A stretch of DNA of 64,000 nucleotides from Piromyces finnis (lineage: Eukaryota; Neocallimastigomycota; Neocallimastigomycetes; Neocallimastigales; Neocallimastigaceae): positions 558,001 to 622,000 of the forward strand of contig MCFH01000022.1 in assembly GCA_002104945.1 (NCBI GenBank), read 5' to 3'. The notes beneath the pieces were generated by a model. The model ran no database searches and had not been told where the DNA came from. It worked only from the letters and a program-made list of their open reading frames with translations. A program made the position numbers and the translations under genes. Positions 50,904-64,000 of the stretch are shown in pieces (the stretch's first letter is position 1; each line of letters opens with the position of its first letter).

Positions 50904-51966
50904 TTACACTTTTACATTTTATTTAAACCTAAATTTTTTTACCATTTCCTAAAACTATAATCAATAGAAGCTTGGCTAATCCATTATTGACTATTAAATT
51001 TTTAAACAATTACTGAACTTTTAATATTTATTTATTTATTTATGAAATATATACCCTAGATGATTTTAAAAACCCTTTATTATCCTAATTTCCATAACCA
51101 TTATATTATTACTGATTCTAATTAATTATAAAAATAGTTTATACCTCAATTTATGTTTTATCTATTTGCTATCAACTGGTTTTACATAATATAATGTTAT
51201 TATTATTATTATTATTATTTTTGGATCCATTACCTTTTTTTTCTTTTTTATTTTGAATAATATTATAACAGTAATGGAGAAAAACTTATTTTCTTTATTA
51301 ATTCATATTCACACATAAATAAGTAAATAAAAAAAAAAGAGAAAATATTATCACTATTTAATATATACTTTATTAATTATTATACATTATTATTTATGCA
51401 TATATATATAAAACAAACAAACATAAAGAATAGACTTTTTTTTTATTGTTTTTAATATTTATTTAGTTATAATAACATATAACAAATACTATAGTAGAAA
51501 ATAAAAAATAAAAGATTATTAAATTTTATTACTAATTTTTTTTAAGTTATGAAAGAGAAATTATTAAAAAAAAATTAAATATATATATTGATATTGATAG
51601 AAAAACAATTATTACCAAGATAGAATAAATAGCTTTTATAAAAAAAAAATATAATAATAAAAGTCTATTATATTATATTTAGTATTAAATACTTTTTTTT
51701 TTTTTTTTGTTCTTAAATAGAATAACAGTACTTTCATTATTAAATTAAAAAAATTAATTTATATTTCTTTAATTCTCCCTTTTTTTTTTAAAGACTTTAA
51801 AATTATATAAATTTTATTCTATTATTCTTTATTTTTCTTTTATTCTTTTTTTTTTTTTTTTTTTTTTTTTAATAGCTATATAAAAGTATTATTTATTTTT
51901 TTCTATGATAATTGATTTAGGATAATGATGAGGTTGATTAAAATAATAATTAAATGTGATTTTGGC

Positions 51967-51999
<33 letters not shown>

Positions 52000-52030
52000 G
52001 ATTTTTAATGAATTATTTTATTTTATTTTT
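50904..52030. other. AT-rich spacer
   Basis: Contains short ATT repeats (51199-51220, 51979-51999) and a T run near 51846-51870. No gene was seen. The right part is the 3' flank of the SPT small-subunit gene. Confidence 0.55.
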
Positions 52031-52420
52031 TTATAGTTCTTTATGAGAGATAACATTTTGGATATTAGAAATAAGACCAACAATTTTATCTTTACAATCA
52101 AATGGGTTTGTTCTAATAATGTAATATATGTAAAGTGAAATCATTCCGATTATAAAAGTGTCTGAAAAAAAAAAAAAATAATAGTTCACATATATAAATA
52201 TATACATATAAAATTGTTAATTATAAATTCTTATTTTTTTCTTATTTATTTATTTTTTTTTTCTATTGTTATAGTGCTTTATTATTTTAAATATTTAATT
52301 ATTTTAGTAATTACAAATAATAGCCTTTTCCCAAGTATCAAGCATATATAAGGCTGTTGTAACTTCAAATTGGTAAATTTTTGTAGCTAACCAATTTCTT
52401 TCTTTTAATTCTTGAGTCAT
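52031..52420 (-). CDS. SPTSSA: small subunit of serine palmitoyltransferase (ssSPT/SPTSSA type)
   Basis: Two exons: 52420-52315 and 52161-52031. They join in phase 1 to 78 residues, close to animal SPTSSA/SPTSSB. The core YQFEVTTALYMLDTWEKAII matches the ssSPT signature (Y-x-x-x-VTALYMLEPWE). It is followed by one membrane helix (TFIIGMISLYIYYIIR) and a short polar tail. ssSPT proteins sit in the ER membrane, bind the LCB1-LCB2 heterodimer and strongly stimulate condensation of serine with acyl-CoA, the first step of sphingolipid synthesis. The yeast counterpart Tsc3 is divergent; this one is animal/plant-like. The start is the only ATG before the core. The gene is too small for simple ORF finding because the intron splits the core from the helix. 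Confidence 0.88.
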
Positions 52421-53769
52421 GATTACTTTTTTTTTCTTTTAAAAATACAATATATAAATGTATATTATAAATATAAAATCCTTTTTAATAATTCACTTTT
52501 CCTTTATTATTATTAATATTTTATAGTATTTATTTATATAAATTCATAGTTTATCTTTACTTTTTATTCGAAGAAGAATTAATAATAAAAACTTTTAATT
52601 TTTTTTTATCTTTTTATTATTAGAAATAAAAAAAGTATAAAAATTTTTATTATTATTAATTATTTTTTTAAAGGAAATAATATAATTTTTTAAATTTAAA
52701 ATAAAAACAGTTCCATTAATACATTATGTAAACAAATGTATACATTATCATTGAATAAGACAAAAAAAACTTTTTTTAATATAAAGAAATTTTTTTTTTT
52801 ATTTAATTTGTATAATAGCATCATAAAAAAAAAAAGTAAGAATTATAATAAAGAAATTTAATATATTAAACTAAAAGGAAGATATTCCTTTTTTTATTTT
52901 AAATAACATTATTTAAATATGTGTTTCTTTTTTTTTTTTTTTTCATTTACTGGGAGGATAATATGAATCATTTTGATGGCCTTGATAGAGCAACATTATA
53001 AGCAAAATATTACATTTCAATTCCATTAATATTAATTATAATAACAAAGACGTATTGAATATAATTGTTTTTATTTTCTTAAATTAATAATAATCAATTA
53101 TTTAAATATATTATGTTTTTACAAGACATTCAAAAACAATTAATAATTATTAAAATTATAATGTATATATAATAATTTTTGTCAATTATCAAAGATGATT
53201 AAATACTGTTGGATAATAGATCAAAGACAGAGAAAAAAGAAAATAAAAAGATCAATTAAATATATATTAGAAAGAATTAATAGAAATGGAAAATTCAATT
53301 TAAATAAAATGAAAAGTATATTAATTTGATATAAAAGGAGAAAGAAAAAAAAAGTAAAGTAAAATGAAACATTAATCTTTTAATATTAAATATTTATCAA
53401 AATCAGATTTTCAGATGTTTTTCTTTTTTATTTTCAACATAAAAAATTCATTAAAAATACATTCAAAGCGAATTTTTATTTGAAACTTAATATTAATTGA
53501 ATAGTTTGAAATTATGTCAAAAATCATTGTTTACCATATATATATATATTTTAAAAAAAAAACAATTATACAATCATCTCAAAATGTAAAAGGATTTCAT
53601 CTAATCATTAAAAAACTTTATTTCATCAAATATAAGATTTAATATATTATTAATTACTAGTTTTTATTATCAGCAAAGATTAATATTTATATTAAAGTAA
53701 ATGAGCTAATTAATTATTATTATTATTATCATCATTATTTTTATTGTTTTTAATAGAATATAATTTAAA
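52421..53769. other. divergent intergenic region between ssSPT and Sm D3 genes
   Basis: AT-rich sequence with no gene supported. It presumably holds both promoters. ATT/ATC repeats (53717-53740) lie just before the Sm D3 start. Confidence 0.55.
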
Positions 53770-54120
53770 ATGTCTATCGGAATTCCAGTAAAATTACTTC
53801 ATGAAGCTCAAGGCCATACTGTTTCAGTAGAACTTTGTACTGGTGCTTTACTTCGTGGTACTTTACATGAAGCTGAAGATAATATGAATATTCAAATGCG
53901 TGATATTACAATTACTCAAAGAGATGGTAGAGTTTCTCAACTTGATCAAGTATATATTCGTGGTTCTAATATTCGTTTTGTTATTGTTCCAGATATGTTG
54001 AAAAATGCCCCAATGTTCCAAAATGGTGGTGTTAAGGGTAAAGGTGTTGGAAGAGGAACTAAAACTACCTTATCAAGAGGTAGAGGAAGAAATTTAAGAA
54101 GACCATCAAGAGGAATGTAA
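53770..54120 (+). CDS. SMD3: small nuclear ribonucleoprotein Sm D3
   Basis: Single exon, 116 residues. The Sm fold is complete. Sm1 reads [20 protein letters not shown], then [20 protein letters not shown] with the D-N-M-N motif. Sm2 reads [20 protein letters not shown], with the RGSNIRF motif specific to Sm D3. The C-terminus is an Arg/Gly tail ([19 protein letters not shown] and RRPSRGM), a likely target of symmetric arginine dimethylation. Sm D3 is part of the heptameric ring on U1, U2, U4 and U5 snRNAs and is needed for spliceosome assembly, which fits the intron-rich genes around it. It is slightly shorter than the human protein. The ATG directly before SIGIPVK is the family start. Confidence 0.97.
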   Translation: MSIGIPVKLLHEAQGHTVSVELCTGALLRGTLHEAEDNMNIQMRDITITQRDGRVSQLDQVYIRGSNIRFVIVPDMLKNAPMFQNGGVKGKGVGRGTKTTLSRGRGRNLRRPSRGM

Positions 54121-56740
54121 TTTAATTTACAAATTAAAAAAAGTCAATATTAATTTATAATAATTTATTTTTTTTTAATTACTTCAAGGGATATGAAAGA
54201 ATAAGAAAAGAAGAAGAAGAAAAAGAAAAAGATTATTGAATTCTTATACATTCTTTTTTTTTTTTTTTCCGAATAATCCCATATTAATATAATATTCAAT
54301 TGTTAAACTCATCAATATTCTAACAAAGAAAGAAAAAAAAAAAGATATATATATATTAATTAGATTATTGTACAATCAATATATCTATTTTTTTTTTTCA
54401 CAACAATTAAAAATGTTTTTTTTTATTCATACTAATATAATTCTTAATTACAACCATGGAATAAATTGCAATATATATATATAAACAATTAAAGATTTTA
54501 TAAAGTTTAAAAATTAGATAATTAAGGTGTAACTTGATTTTTGTTTTTCGATTTTATTTTATGATGAGGATTTCAAAGGAAACTTTTTTTTTTTTTTTTT
54601 TTTTGAAAATATTAACAATATAGCCTTGAATAATAAATATTAATTTATCAAAACCAGCAAATAAGCAAGCAAGTGAACCGATAAAAAAAAAAAAAAGTGT
54701 TTTGCATAAAATAGGAATTTCTAGTTTATGTTAATATAATTTATTTTGTTTTATTTTAGGTATTTTTTTTTTAATAAATAATTAACCCATAATTTATATC
54801 ATTTGAGTTTAAATAAGTCTACTTATTCTTAATATTTGTAGCAAGGATGTTCAATATCAGAACAGCAACAGTAACAACAATATTTATTATTTTATATAGT
54901 TTTTAACAAAAATTATTATTGATATGTCATCGAGAATATCAAGTTATATAATTATATTTTAATAAATAAACTATTTTTTTTTATTACTCATAGAATTCGT
55001 TAAATTAGATAATATATTATAGAAAGGATTATTCTTTTTTTTTTTTTTTTTTTTGTTATTTTCGATATTTAAATGGGTCAAAGAGTATGAACTAAAAAAG
55101 GTCAAATTTTAAAAGCTAATTTTTTTTTTTTTAATTATTTATAATAATAATAATAGTAAAGATCATATTATTTTTAAAAATATTAAATATTTAAAATTCA
55201 TTTCTAAATATAAATTATATATATGTATTTATTTAATCTCAAGTTTTCCTTTATATAAAGTTACCTTTTGCTATTGACTTTCAACTGTCATGTAATTGTT
55301 TAAAATTATTAAAATAAGCCCTGGAAAAGTCACAAATTTAATTAAAATTAATAAACCTAAAAAATACTATTTATTATTAATTAAACTTTTTTTTTTTTAT
55401 TAAAAAATGGATAAAAAAAAATTAGTTTTTATCTTTAAATTTTTTTTTTTTTTTAATCTATATATAATTAATATTTGTGTGTAAGGTTGTAAATGTTATT
55501 ATTAAAAGGTTAACCACCACCACCACCGCCACTACAAATAATGAAAGGCTAATTATTGAATAATTCTTTTTTTTTATTATTATTATTACTATTATTATTA
55601 TTATTTCTAGTCAATTAAACATTTACTTTTTCTAAAATAATAATAAAAATAATTATAAAACCAACAACAACAATAAAGAAATAAAAATACAAAAAAAAAA
55701 AAAAAAAAAAAAAAAAATAAAGCGGTTTCTTAATAGTTTCTAACAACGATAACAAATTATCTATGTATTTTTTTGAATAAGAAATAAAAATTGAATTATC
55801 CGTATTGTTAAAATATTAAAGTATAATGATACTTGAATAATACAATAATAAAATAAAATTACTCATCAACACAACAAAATTAATAAATAATTTTAAAAAA
55901 AAAAGCTGTGCATTTTTAATAATTAACAACAACAACAACAACAACATTCATAACAATTTCGAATAATATATTTTCTGTCATTAGTAAAAAAAAAAAAAAG
56001 ATAATAATAATAATAATAAAAACACTAAAGATATTAAAAGAAAAAGTGTCAATTCGATATAGTAGTAATTTAATAATTTATTTTTCTTTTAAAAAGTTAC
56101 ATTAATATTTGTTTAATTGAAAATATTTAAATAATTACTTTTTTCTATTATTTTAAATATTTTGTAATTTAATCATTAAAAAAAAAAAAAGTAAAATTAT
56201 AAATAATTCATATTCTCTGATACATAAAAAATATATTTGGTTTTAATTCAGGCAAAAAAAGAGGTAAGAAGTTATGACCGATAATGAATATATATATTTT
56301 TAAAGAAGCAATATATATACTTTTAATTAATTTTATGCACTATATATATATTTTTTTTTAATTTTATATAAAATATTAATTAATAGCCGTTAATTCGAAT
56401 TATCAGTGTATAAAGTTATATACTAATAATAAATTAATAGAAAATATAAATTTACCAATACAATATTATAAATCAAATTATTAATAAAAACAATTTATTT
56501 TAATATTAAAAAAACAAGTATAAGAGAACCAAATATATATATAAATACATATATACATTATTTATTCTTTGTATCAAATAATATTAACCATTAATATTAA
56601 CGAAAAGTCTAATTGAAAATAAATATATAATATACCAAAATATAACTATTTTAAAAATTTTATAAAATTTTATTATATCATTATAATTCTTATTAATATT
56701 TAATATAAAAACAACTTGAAGAAGAGGGGGGAATAAAAAA
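54121..56740. other. AT-rich intergenic spacer
   Basis: The 3' flank of Sm D3 and the upstream region of the sorting-nexin gene. It contains T runs, an ACC triplet patch (55512-55527), AAC repeats (55924-55946) and an A run near 55691-55716. No gene was seen. A GAAGAGGGGGGAAT purine tract sits 15-30 bp before the next ATG. Confidence 0.55.
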
Positions 56741-57692
56741 ATGAAGAATTTTGTTTTATATAAAAGATTATTTATATGTCAACTATTTCTAGTATTTATC
56801 CATATTTTTTCCATTTCTGGATTAATAAAGTTTATTGGCTATATAATTGGAATATTGGGATTATTATCTCTTGCTTCACTTATTTTCCAAGTTTATATAA
56901 AACCATCACAGAAAAAAGTTACAGATTTTGATTTAAAAAAGAGTCATGTTTCATTTCCTCGGTTTGCTCAAGCGATGGAATGGGAAGATTTTGAAAAACG
57001 TAGAATAAATGAAGAAACTCCAATTACAATTCCATTGTTAGTACCTTCTTTGAAAATAAATGCTCGTGTTCATAGACTTTTAAATAATGTTATTAAGGAT
57101 TTTATATTAGATTGGTATAATGAGCTTACATCAAGTAAATCCTTTTTTTATGAATTAGAAAATATTATATATACTGCAACTTCTGTTATTATTGATCACC
57201 TAAAAAAGGTAAACTATGAAGATTTCATTGGAAAAAAAGCTATTCCAATTGTATACAATCATATTCATGAATTTAATTTAGCAAGAGAAAGAATCTCAAT
57301 GATTAATTCAGGAAATCCAGAATTAAAAATATCCATGTATTATAATTATGGTAAACTCCATCCAGCAGTTTTACCCACATTAAATTCCACTCAAAAATTA
57401 GAATATAACCATTTAAGAAAAATTTTTGAAAAAATAATACCAATTCTTTTGGATAAAAAGGTTTATCAAAGTAGAACTATTGTTGTTCTCATAAGAGAAA
57501 TATTGGTTTGTAAAGTAATACAACCATTAATTGATATGCTTTCTGATCCAGATTTTTATAATCTTGAATTTATTGATTTAGTAAGTTATAATAATAAATA
57601 CTAAACATTAGATAGAAAAAATAATAGTATCAAGAGGATTACATTCTTTTTTTTTCTCTTTCCTTTTTGCTTATTATTATTATTATTATTAT

Positions 57693-57733
<41 letters not shown>

Positions 57734-57961
57734 TTGGAAAACTAAAAACTATATAATTATTTTAAAATTAACATTATATCATTTAAATTATCAATGTTGT
57801 AAATGCATTCTATTATAAACCATTAAATTAAAATATGTATCCATTACAAAATTAATAGTCTGAAAGATTTTTTGGAAAATCGTAAGTAGTTAATATTAAC
57901 TAAAATATTTTATGAATAATGAGAAATAATATATTACATTTATTAAGTTATAAGGATTATC

Positions 57962-58006
<45 letters not shown>

Positions 58007-61000
58007 AAAATAATATCAAAGTTATTATATTCAGTATATCAATGAAGTTTTTGGAAATGGAGGAAATTATAAAAAGCAAACTGAAATACCTCAAACCTAT
58101 GATGATTTTCTTAGAATGATTAAAGAATGTAATAATTTAAGAGCAGCTTGTCTTTTAAGAAATGATATTATTAAAGAAATTAAATTAAATAAAACTCAAA
58201 TTGCCAACTGTAGTCGCTCAGATATTGTTCATGGTGTTAAAGTATATCATATTCAAGCTTATATTAATCGTATTGAAGCGGCCTTGAAATTTTGTGAAAA
58301 ACGTATTAAAGAACTTGGTGGTCCAGATTATGTAATTATATATTAAATCCTTTTTATTATGTTTTTCTATATAAATAATAAATGTTGTTTTTAATATTTT
58401 GATAGATTTTTAATATTTTAAATAAATATATTTTAATATATGTATATATAGTATGAGAATAAAAATTAGTACTAAATTTAATAAATATCATATTTTTTTT
58501 TTTTAACTATCTTAAAAATTATTTCTTTTATTAAGCAAAAATTGGGAAATTCAATTGAAATACCATCTTCATTATATGATGTATTAACTACTCCATTTGG
58601 AAGATATTATTTTACCAAATATATGGAACATCATAATCAAAGTTATCTTTATAATTTCTGGATGGAAGTTCAAAGATTAAGAGTATTACCAGAAATAACG
58701 CCAACTAATAGAAAAGAAGTTATTGAGAAAAGCAAAAGTCTAACACCTGAAGTAAATAAAGAAACAATTCGTGAAAATGTTTGGAATATATATAATACCT
58801 ATCTTTTCCCAGATGATAATATAAATGATTTTAATCAAAAAATAAATATGTCACCAGATATTATTAATTCAATTGAAATTTTCTTGTATGGTCAACCACA
58901 ACAAACAACGGCAGTGGACCTTGATTCCGTAGGAAATCAACATATGATGGATAATGAAAAGGAAGAATCGTCTTCTTCTTTTCCATCAAATGAACCAAAT
59001 AATGATTACACTAGTATATTTAGAGCTCAAAAATATGTATATGATCATATGGAATCAAAATATTATTCAAAATTCGTTAAATCAACTCTTTATTTTAGAT
59101 TTCTACACGATTTAACAAGTAATGATGAATATAAAAATAAAATATTACAAAGAATTAGTGATATTAGTAACATTAATTATAATAATCATATTGATCCCAA
59201 TACTGGATTACAAAATAATGGAAAATTTAGAGGAAAATTTATGGCAATGAGAAGAAAAAAAGAAAATAGTTTAACAAAAAGAAGACATGGTCAGAATTCT
59301 TCCTTTATAGGAAGACGTAGTTCTGTAAGTTCTTCATTCTCGGAAAAAAATAGAAGAATTCCTTCAAGAAGAAGAAGTACTTATTCGGTTAGAAGAAGTC
59401 AGCTTGGTAATACTTATTATAATAGTAAAGGATTAATTCCAAATACAAATACAACTCTTAATAATAATTATCAAATGAACACCTCCACTTTATCACCACC
59501 ATCAATTTCAATTACTCCATCCCCAAATGGAGAGCAAGAACTAAATAAAGATCAGATGCAACTTTTAAATGAAGCTATTAATAATTCTATTAATGATATC
59601 TCGGAATCCTCATTAAATGTAACTGAACCAGATGTTGTCTATGCATCAGGAACAATGGATAATAGTAATAATAGGCTAAGTCCTGTTTCAATTTTAGAAA
59701 ACTATAGAAATAACATTTCTCAAACCAATAATGATAGTAATAATGATAGCAGCAGTAGTAATAATAGCCATTTAACTCGTAAACCATCATTTTCTTCACA
59801 ATCAATGATTTTACCTGGAAATAAAACAGTCTATAGTGATCCTCCATCATTTGTTAGTAATGAACAACAAAGCCATTCCTCAAGTCCTGTTAATCGTCCT
59901 ATTCGTGGGTACAGTCGAAGATATTATACGGTTAAGGAATACCTTGAGGATAATGAAAATATGGATAATATTGAAGAAGAATATGTAGATAATTTTGATG
60001 ATGATGACGATGACGACAACGATACTAACAGTATATTTGTATCGACTTCGTATAGTCCTTCTATTATTAGCAATTCTCATAGTGCTCGTTTTAGCGTTAG
60101 TGGACGTATGAGAAGAAGACCCAGTAGAAAATACTATAATAGCATCAAAATAAAAAGGAAAATCAATCGTTCTAGGTCTAGAGATGACTATAATGTTAGT
60201 AGTTTAAAAAATGATATTTTACATCTAAATGTAAAAAAGGACGAGACCAAAGATGAGAAAAATAATAGTGAAAATGAGTGGGAAGATGAAGAAGATTATC
60301 TTTTTTACAATACCAAAAACCTTTATTCCTACAGTGATTTTCCTGATATGTCCTTGGATCTTCAAAAACCTGATGATGATGAAAAAAGTACAGATACAGA
60401 ATCTGTTGCTAAAACTATCACCTATAACATCCTTAAGGACAATACATCAACAAAGAATGGATACTCTTCATCTTATGCAATCTCCACAGAAGATCCCACC
60501 AATCTTAGTTCTAATCATTTCATAAATAATCATAGCATTGTTGATTTTGCGTCTGATAGTGAAAGCGTCTATAGTCATTTCAATGAACATGAAGAATATA
60601 ATCCAACACAAACAATATATTACAACACCCAAGAACAAGAAGAAATTAAAACAACCCAAACCATTTATTATGATACAAAAGATCATGAAACTAAACCTTT
60701 AGATAGCTCAAATGTTCATTCTGAGGTATTTGAAGAAAATGCTCAAAATCAATTACCACCAGATATTATTATTAGAGGCCCATCTGAAGACGATAAACAA
60801 CCCGCTTATGTAAAGCAATACAGCAACAATAATAACAATGATAACAATAGTAATATAACTACTGTTAATAATAATGTTAATAATAGTAACAATAATGAAA
60901 ATAATGATAATGTTAATAAAACAAAAGAAAATAAATTAGAAAAGGCTAAAGATGAAAAAAGAAAGAGTAATAATTATACTATTTCAACAAATAATAATTC

Positions 61001-62022
61001 AACTGGTAATGAAAAAGTTGAAAGTAATAATACTGTTAATGAAAAAAGTAGTGATAAAAAGAAATATAAATTAAGTATTCGAAGTTTAAGCAGCTCATCA
61101 CTTAAAGAAAAATTCTTCTCTAGTGAAAGAAGAAAAAGCAATGCTGGTATTGTAAGCATACCAAAGACTGAGGAACCATTAGGTGATAGTAATCAAAATT
61201 CAGCAATTATAAGAGAATATTTATCTGATAATGAATATGACAAATCAGATTATATTTCTCCTCTTGATGGTAATTCAACAAAAAATAAGCGTTTAAGTAA
61301 TATGAGTTCATTTTCATCTATTTCGAGGGAAAATTCTATTTATGTAAATAAAAGAAATAGCACGCAAAGTAACTTTAGTATAAGTAACAGTTTAAAAATG
61401 GAAATTTTAAATGATAAGAATAAGAAAGAAGAAAAAGAAGGTGGAGAAGAAGAAGAAGAAGATATTAATGGTGGAAGTATGTTATATAAAGATAAATATT
61501 CTCTTAATAAAAAAACTAGTACAGAATCTCAGAAGAGCCGTAAAGGATTGAAAAAATTACTTAATTCTAAGATTAAAAAAAGAGAAAGGAAAAAGATAAT
61601 GGAGGATGCTCTAAAATTAAATTATGATGTTGGAGAAGAAGAAGAAGAAGATGATGATGATAAAGATGATACTAAATCCAAAAGACATAGTATTATTTCT
61701 GATGAATCAAATGGTGATGTGGCTGTTACTTCATTCCATTATGCTTCACCTGGTGATTTATTAGTTTCATCATTAATTGCTCAAGTAGACGAATCAATGA
61801 AGGAATTAGAAGCTCAAAAGAAAAATATTGATGATTTAATCACCAATGCTATCATAAATAAAGAAAGTAGAAGATTAGAATTATTGCAAGATGCAAAGAG
61901 TCAATTAGAAAATCATGCTAATGATTTAAAAAAACAAAAAGAACTCTATATTATTCAAGCAAGAGAAAATGCCATTACTCCTGTAAGTTAATTAGCTATT
62001 AATTTAATAATACCTATATTTA

Positions 62023-62061
<39 letters not shown>

Positions 62062-63328
62062 TATTTGGAATATATTTTTTGTTTTGTATTTACTTTTAGA
62101 TATAGAAATTTAATTAATTTTTTTTTTTTTTTGATTTTATTTGTATATTTTTATAGAAAAATGTATCTATATCCATTTCCGATTGTCATATTAAGCATGA
62201 TGGAAATAAAAGTTTCGCTCTTTATATTATTGAAGTAAATAGAACCAATCCAAATGGTTGTACATCAGGATGGATTGTAACAAGAAGATATAGTGAATTT
62301 GTATTATTACATGAACAATTAAGAAATAAATATTGGAGTATTGTTCATAATTATGAACTTCCTGGAAAAACTATATTCTCATGGATTATACCAAAACCAG
62401 ATGTTCAAGTTAGACGTACAGCAATAGAAAAGAGACGAATTGCCTTGGAAAAATATTTAAGAGTAAGTATTTTATATTTGAATATTAAATAGATATTAAA
62501 TAGATAAATTAAATCCCTAGATGAGGGTATAATTCATCATTATTATCATCACTATCATCATTTTTAATAAGACTTTAATAAAACTATATTGAAATAAGAA
62601 GTTAATTATAAGAATTATTAATATGACTAATAACTCTCATAATATCGATATTTTTACTTTTTTTTTTTTTTTTTTTATAGAATCTTCTTAGTCATGAAGA
62701 AATTTGTAAATCTATTGAATTAAGAAAATTCATTTCTCAACAAAATGTTGATATGCCACCATCCTTTAAATATAATAAAATTAATATTGGAGCTTATGAA
62801 GATGATTATATTAAAAGAAATAATGCAGTTTGTTTATCGAGTGAAAATTCATCCTCATCCCTTGCAGCTATTCCATTAACAAATGAAAATAATAGTAATG
62901 ATCATGAAATAAAAAGATCCAGTTTTTACAAATTTAACAATAAGTCTATGCCTAATGTTTATAAAAGTAGTAAGGATCAATCGAATCAAATTAAGAAAAG
63001 TTCTACAGTATTAACGCCCTATTCAAAACTATTAGAAAAGAATAGTAATAATCAAACTATGGGAAATTTAAATTTTGATGGATTTAAAGGTGGAAAAATT
63101 ATTGATGGTATTTTTGATATTATCATGGAACTTTTTGGAATAAAAAATAAAATTGATTGGTATAATTGGTTACAACATAAAGCCTTTTTATCTTTCTTCC
63201 AACAAGTATTTAGTGGTACTCTTGATAAGTATGTGGTTTTTATTCATTTTGTATACTTTAATCATCCAAAACATATACATATAAAATAAAAAAAATATTA
63301 ATTAATGGTAATCCTAAATAATTATTCT

Positions 63329-63360
<32 letters not shown>

Positions 63361-63883
63361 TCAAAAATCATATAAAATAATTTAACAGGAAAATAAGGCA
63401 AGATATACAATATTTAGTTTCAGAGCCTATGATTGAATTTTATTTAGATCAGCTTAATGATTCATTATGGCCAGATGGTGAATTCTTTATTAATAAAAGA
63501 ACTAGAGAATGGGAAGAAAATCATATACCTTTTGAACGAACCGAAGAACAAAAAAAGAAATCAAAAATTGAATGTTATCAAAAACTTACCACTCAACTTC
63601 CAGGTAAATGAAAAAAATAAAAAATAAAAATAAAAATAAAATAGTATAAATAATGAATTAAAGGATTTAATTTATAAAAAAATTATTAACACCTTTTTTT
63701 TTTTTTTTTTTTAATAAAACAGAATTATTAGGTAGTCTTATAGGTAGAAAAAAAGCCAATTATGGTGCTGAATTCCTATTTGAACTTTTCCAAAATAGAA
63801 GACTTAATCAACATTTAATGTATACTTTATTTGATGAACTTTTTAAAACATTGTTCCCAGAAATTGATAATGAAAATGAATAA
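56741..63883 (+). CDS. MDM1: Mdm1/SNX13-type sorting nexin (TM-PXA-RGS-PX-Nexin_C)
   Basis: Seven exons: 56741-57580, 58035-58331, 58536-61982, 62157-62462, 62681-63228, 63389-63603 and 63723-63883. They join in phase to 1937 residues. N-terminal membrane hairpin at about 8-52 (LFICQLFLVFIHIFSISGLI onward). PXA domain from about 95 into exon 2 (EAALKFCEKRIKELGG). RGS-like domain from about 385 (YDVLTTPFGRYYFTKYMEHH, NFWMEVQRLR) to about 575. A low-complexity Ser/Asn/Asp/Glu linker of about 850 residues. Coiled coil at about 1455-1525 (LIAQVDESMKELEAQKKNID). PX domain in exon 4 (VTRRYSEFVLLHEQLR, ELPGKTIF). C-terminal nexin domain (IIDGIFDIIMELFGIKNKID, LNDSLWPDGEFF). Yeast Mdm1 tethers ER to vacuole and organises lipid droplets; this protein probably acts at ER contacts too. 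It is far longer than yeast Mdm1, entirely because of the linker. Confidence 0.93.
62023..62061. repeat. (TATC)n microsatellite in an intron
   Basis: About nine TATC tetramers in intron 3 of the sorting-nexin gene, 40 bp after the donor site. Confidence 0.9.
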
Positions 63884-64000
63884 TTTTAAACTAAACAATA
63901 TTTTGAAATGTATTTAATAAAACGGTATTATTTACATCAAATGAAAGTCAGAAAAAAAAAAAAATTGAAATATAAAACCAAAAAGAAAAACGAAACAAAA
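63884..64000 (+). other. 3' flank of the sorting-nexin gene with candidate poly(A) signal
   Basis: AATAAA occurs at 63916-63921, 33 bp after the stop codon. In such AT-rich DNA this hexamer is frequent, so support is weak. Confidence 0.4.

Overview
This is an extremely AT-rich nuclear window from a eukaryote. GT-AG introns are common, intergenic spacers are long and made of A/T homopolymers and microsatellites, and coding regions are rich in Asn, Lys and Ser. The base composition, a fungal AreA GATA-like domain, a fungal-type YbaK protein, a fungal Mdm1-type sorting nexin and a family of bacterial-type maltose/galactoside O-acetyltransferases with introns together point to an anaerobic gut fungus (Neocallimastigomycota) or a close early-diverging relative. 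That assignment is inference from composition and gene content. Exons were joined by hand using GT-AG sites, phase continuity and family similarity; each multi-exon total was checked to be a multiple of three.

Layout: 1-1119 (minus) is the 5' part of an AreA GATA-like-domain gene that runs off the window. 6204-9898 (plus) holds two decayed hypothetical genes, the second with a signal peptide. 12536-14956 (minus) is a six-exon YbaK/ProX-type deacylase. 17586-20548 (plus) is a five-exon TMEM62-like membrane metallophosphoesterase. It faces a four-exon SS18/SSXT protein at 21534-23132 (minus). A 42-bp retrotransposed stub with a perfect 12-bp target-site duplication lies between them.

24655-32105 (minus) is a tandem array of four sugar O-acetyltransferase genes with shared intron positions. 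One is frame-broken, one is canonical and two are near-identical products of a recent duplication whose ends fall almost exactly on the start and stop codons. 35905-38178 (plus) encodes an unrecognised multi-pass membrane protein. The 8-kb gap that follows holds a tRNA-derived SINE-like element (39583-40157, 13-bp target-site duplication) set into a local degenerate repeat.

46216-47403 (plus) is a single-pass membrane protein with a C-terminal SH3 domain. 48196-50005 holds fragments of a non-LTR retrotransposon (RT C-terminal half and zinc knuckle). They are followed by an orphan open segment and an ACTAAT microsatellite. Then come tRNA-Ser(UGA) at 50822-50903, a small subunit of serine palmitoyltransferase at 52031-52420 (minus), Sm D3 at 53770-54120 (plus), and a seven-exon, about 1937-residue Mdm1/SNX13-type sorting nexin at 56741-63883 (plus).

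Most genes are unrelated housekeeping loci without operon logic. The exceptions are the acetyltransferase array and the retroelements. The LINE, the SINE-like element and the stub share terminal sequence, which suggests one TPRT machinery made all three.
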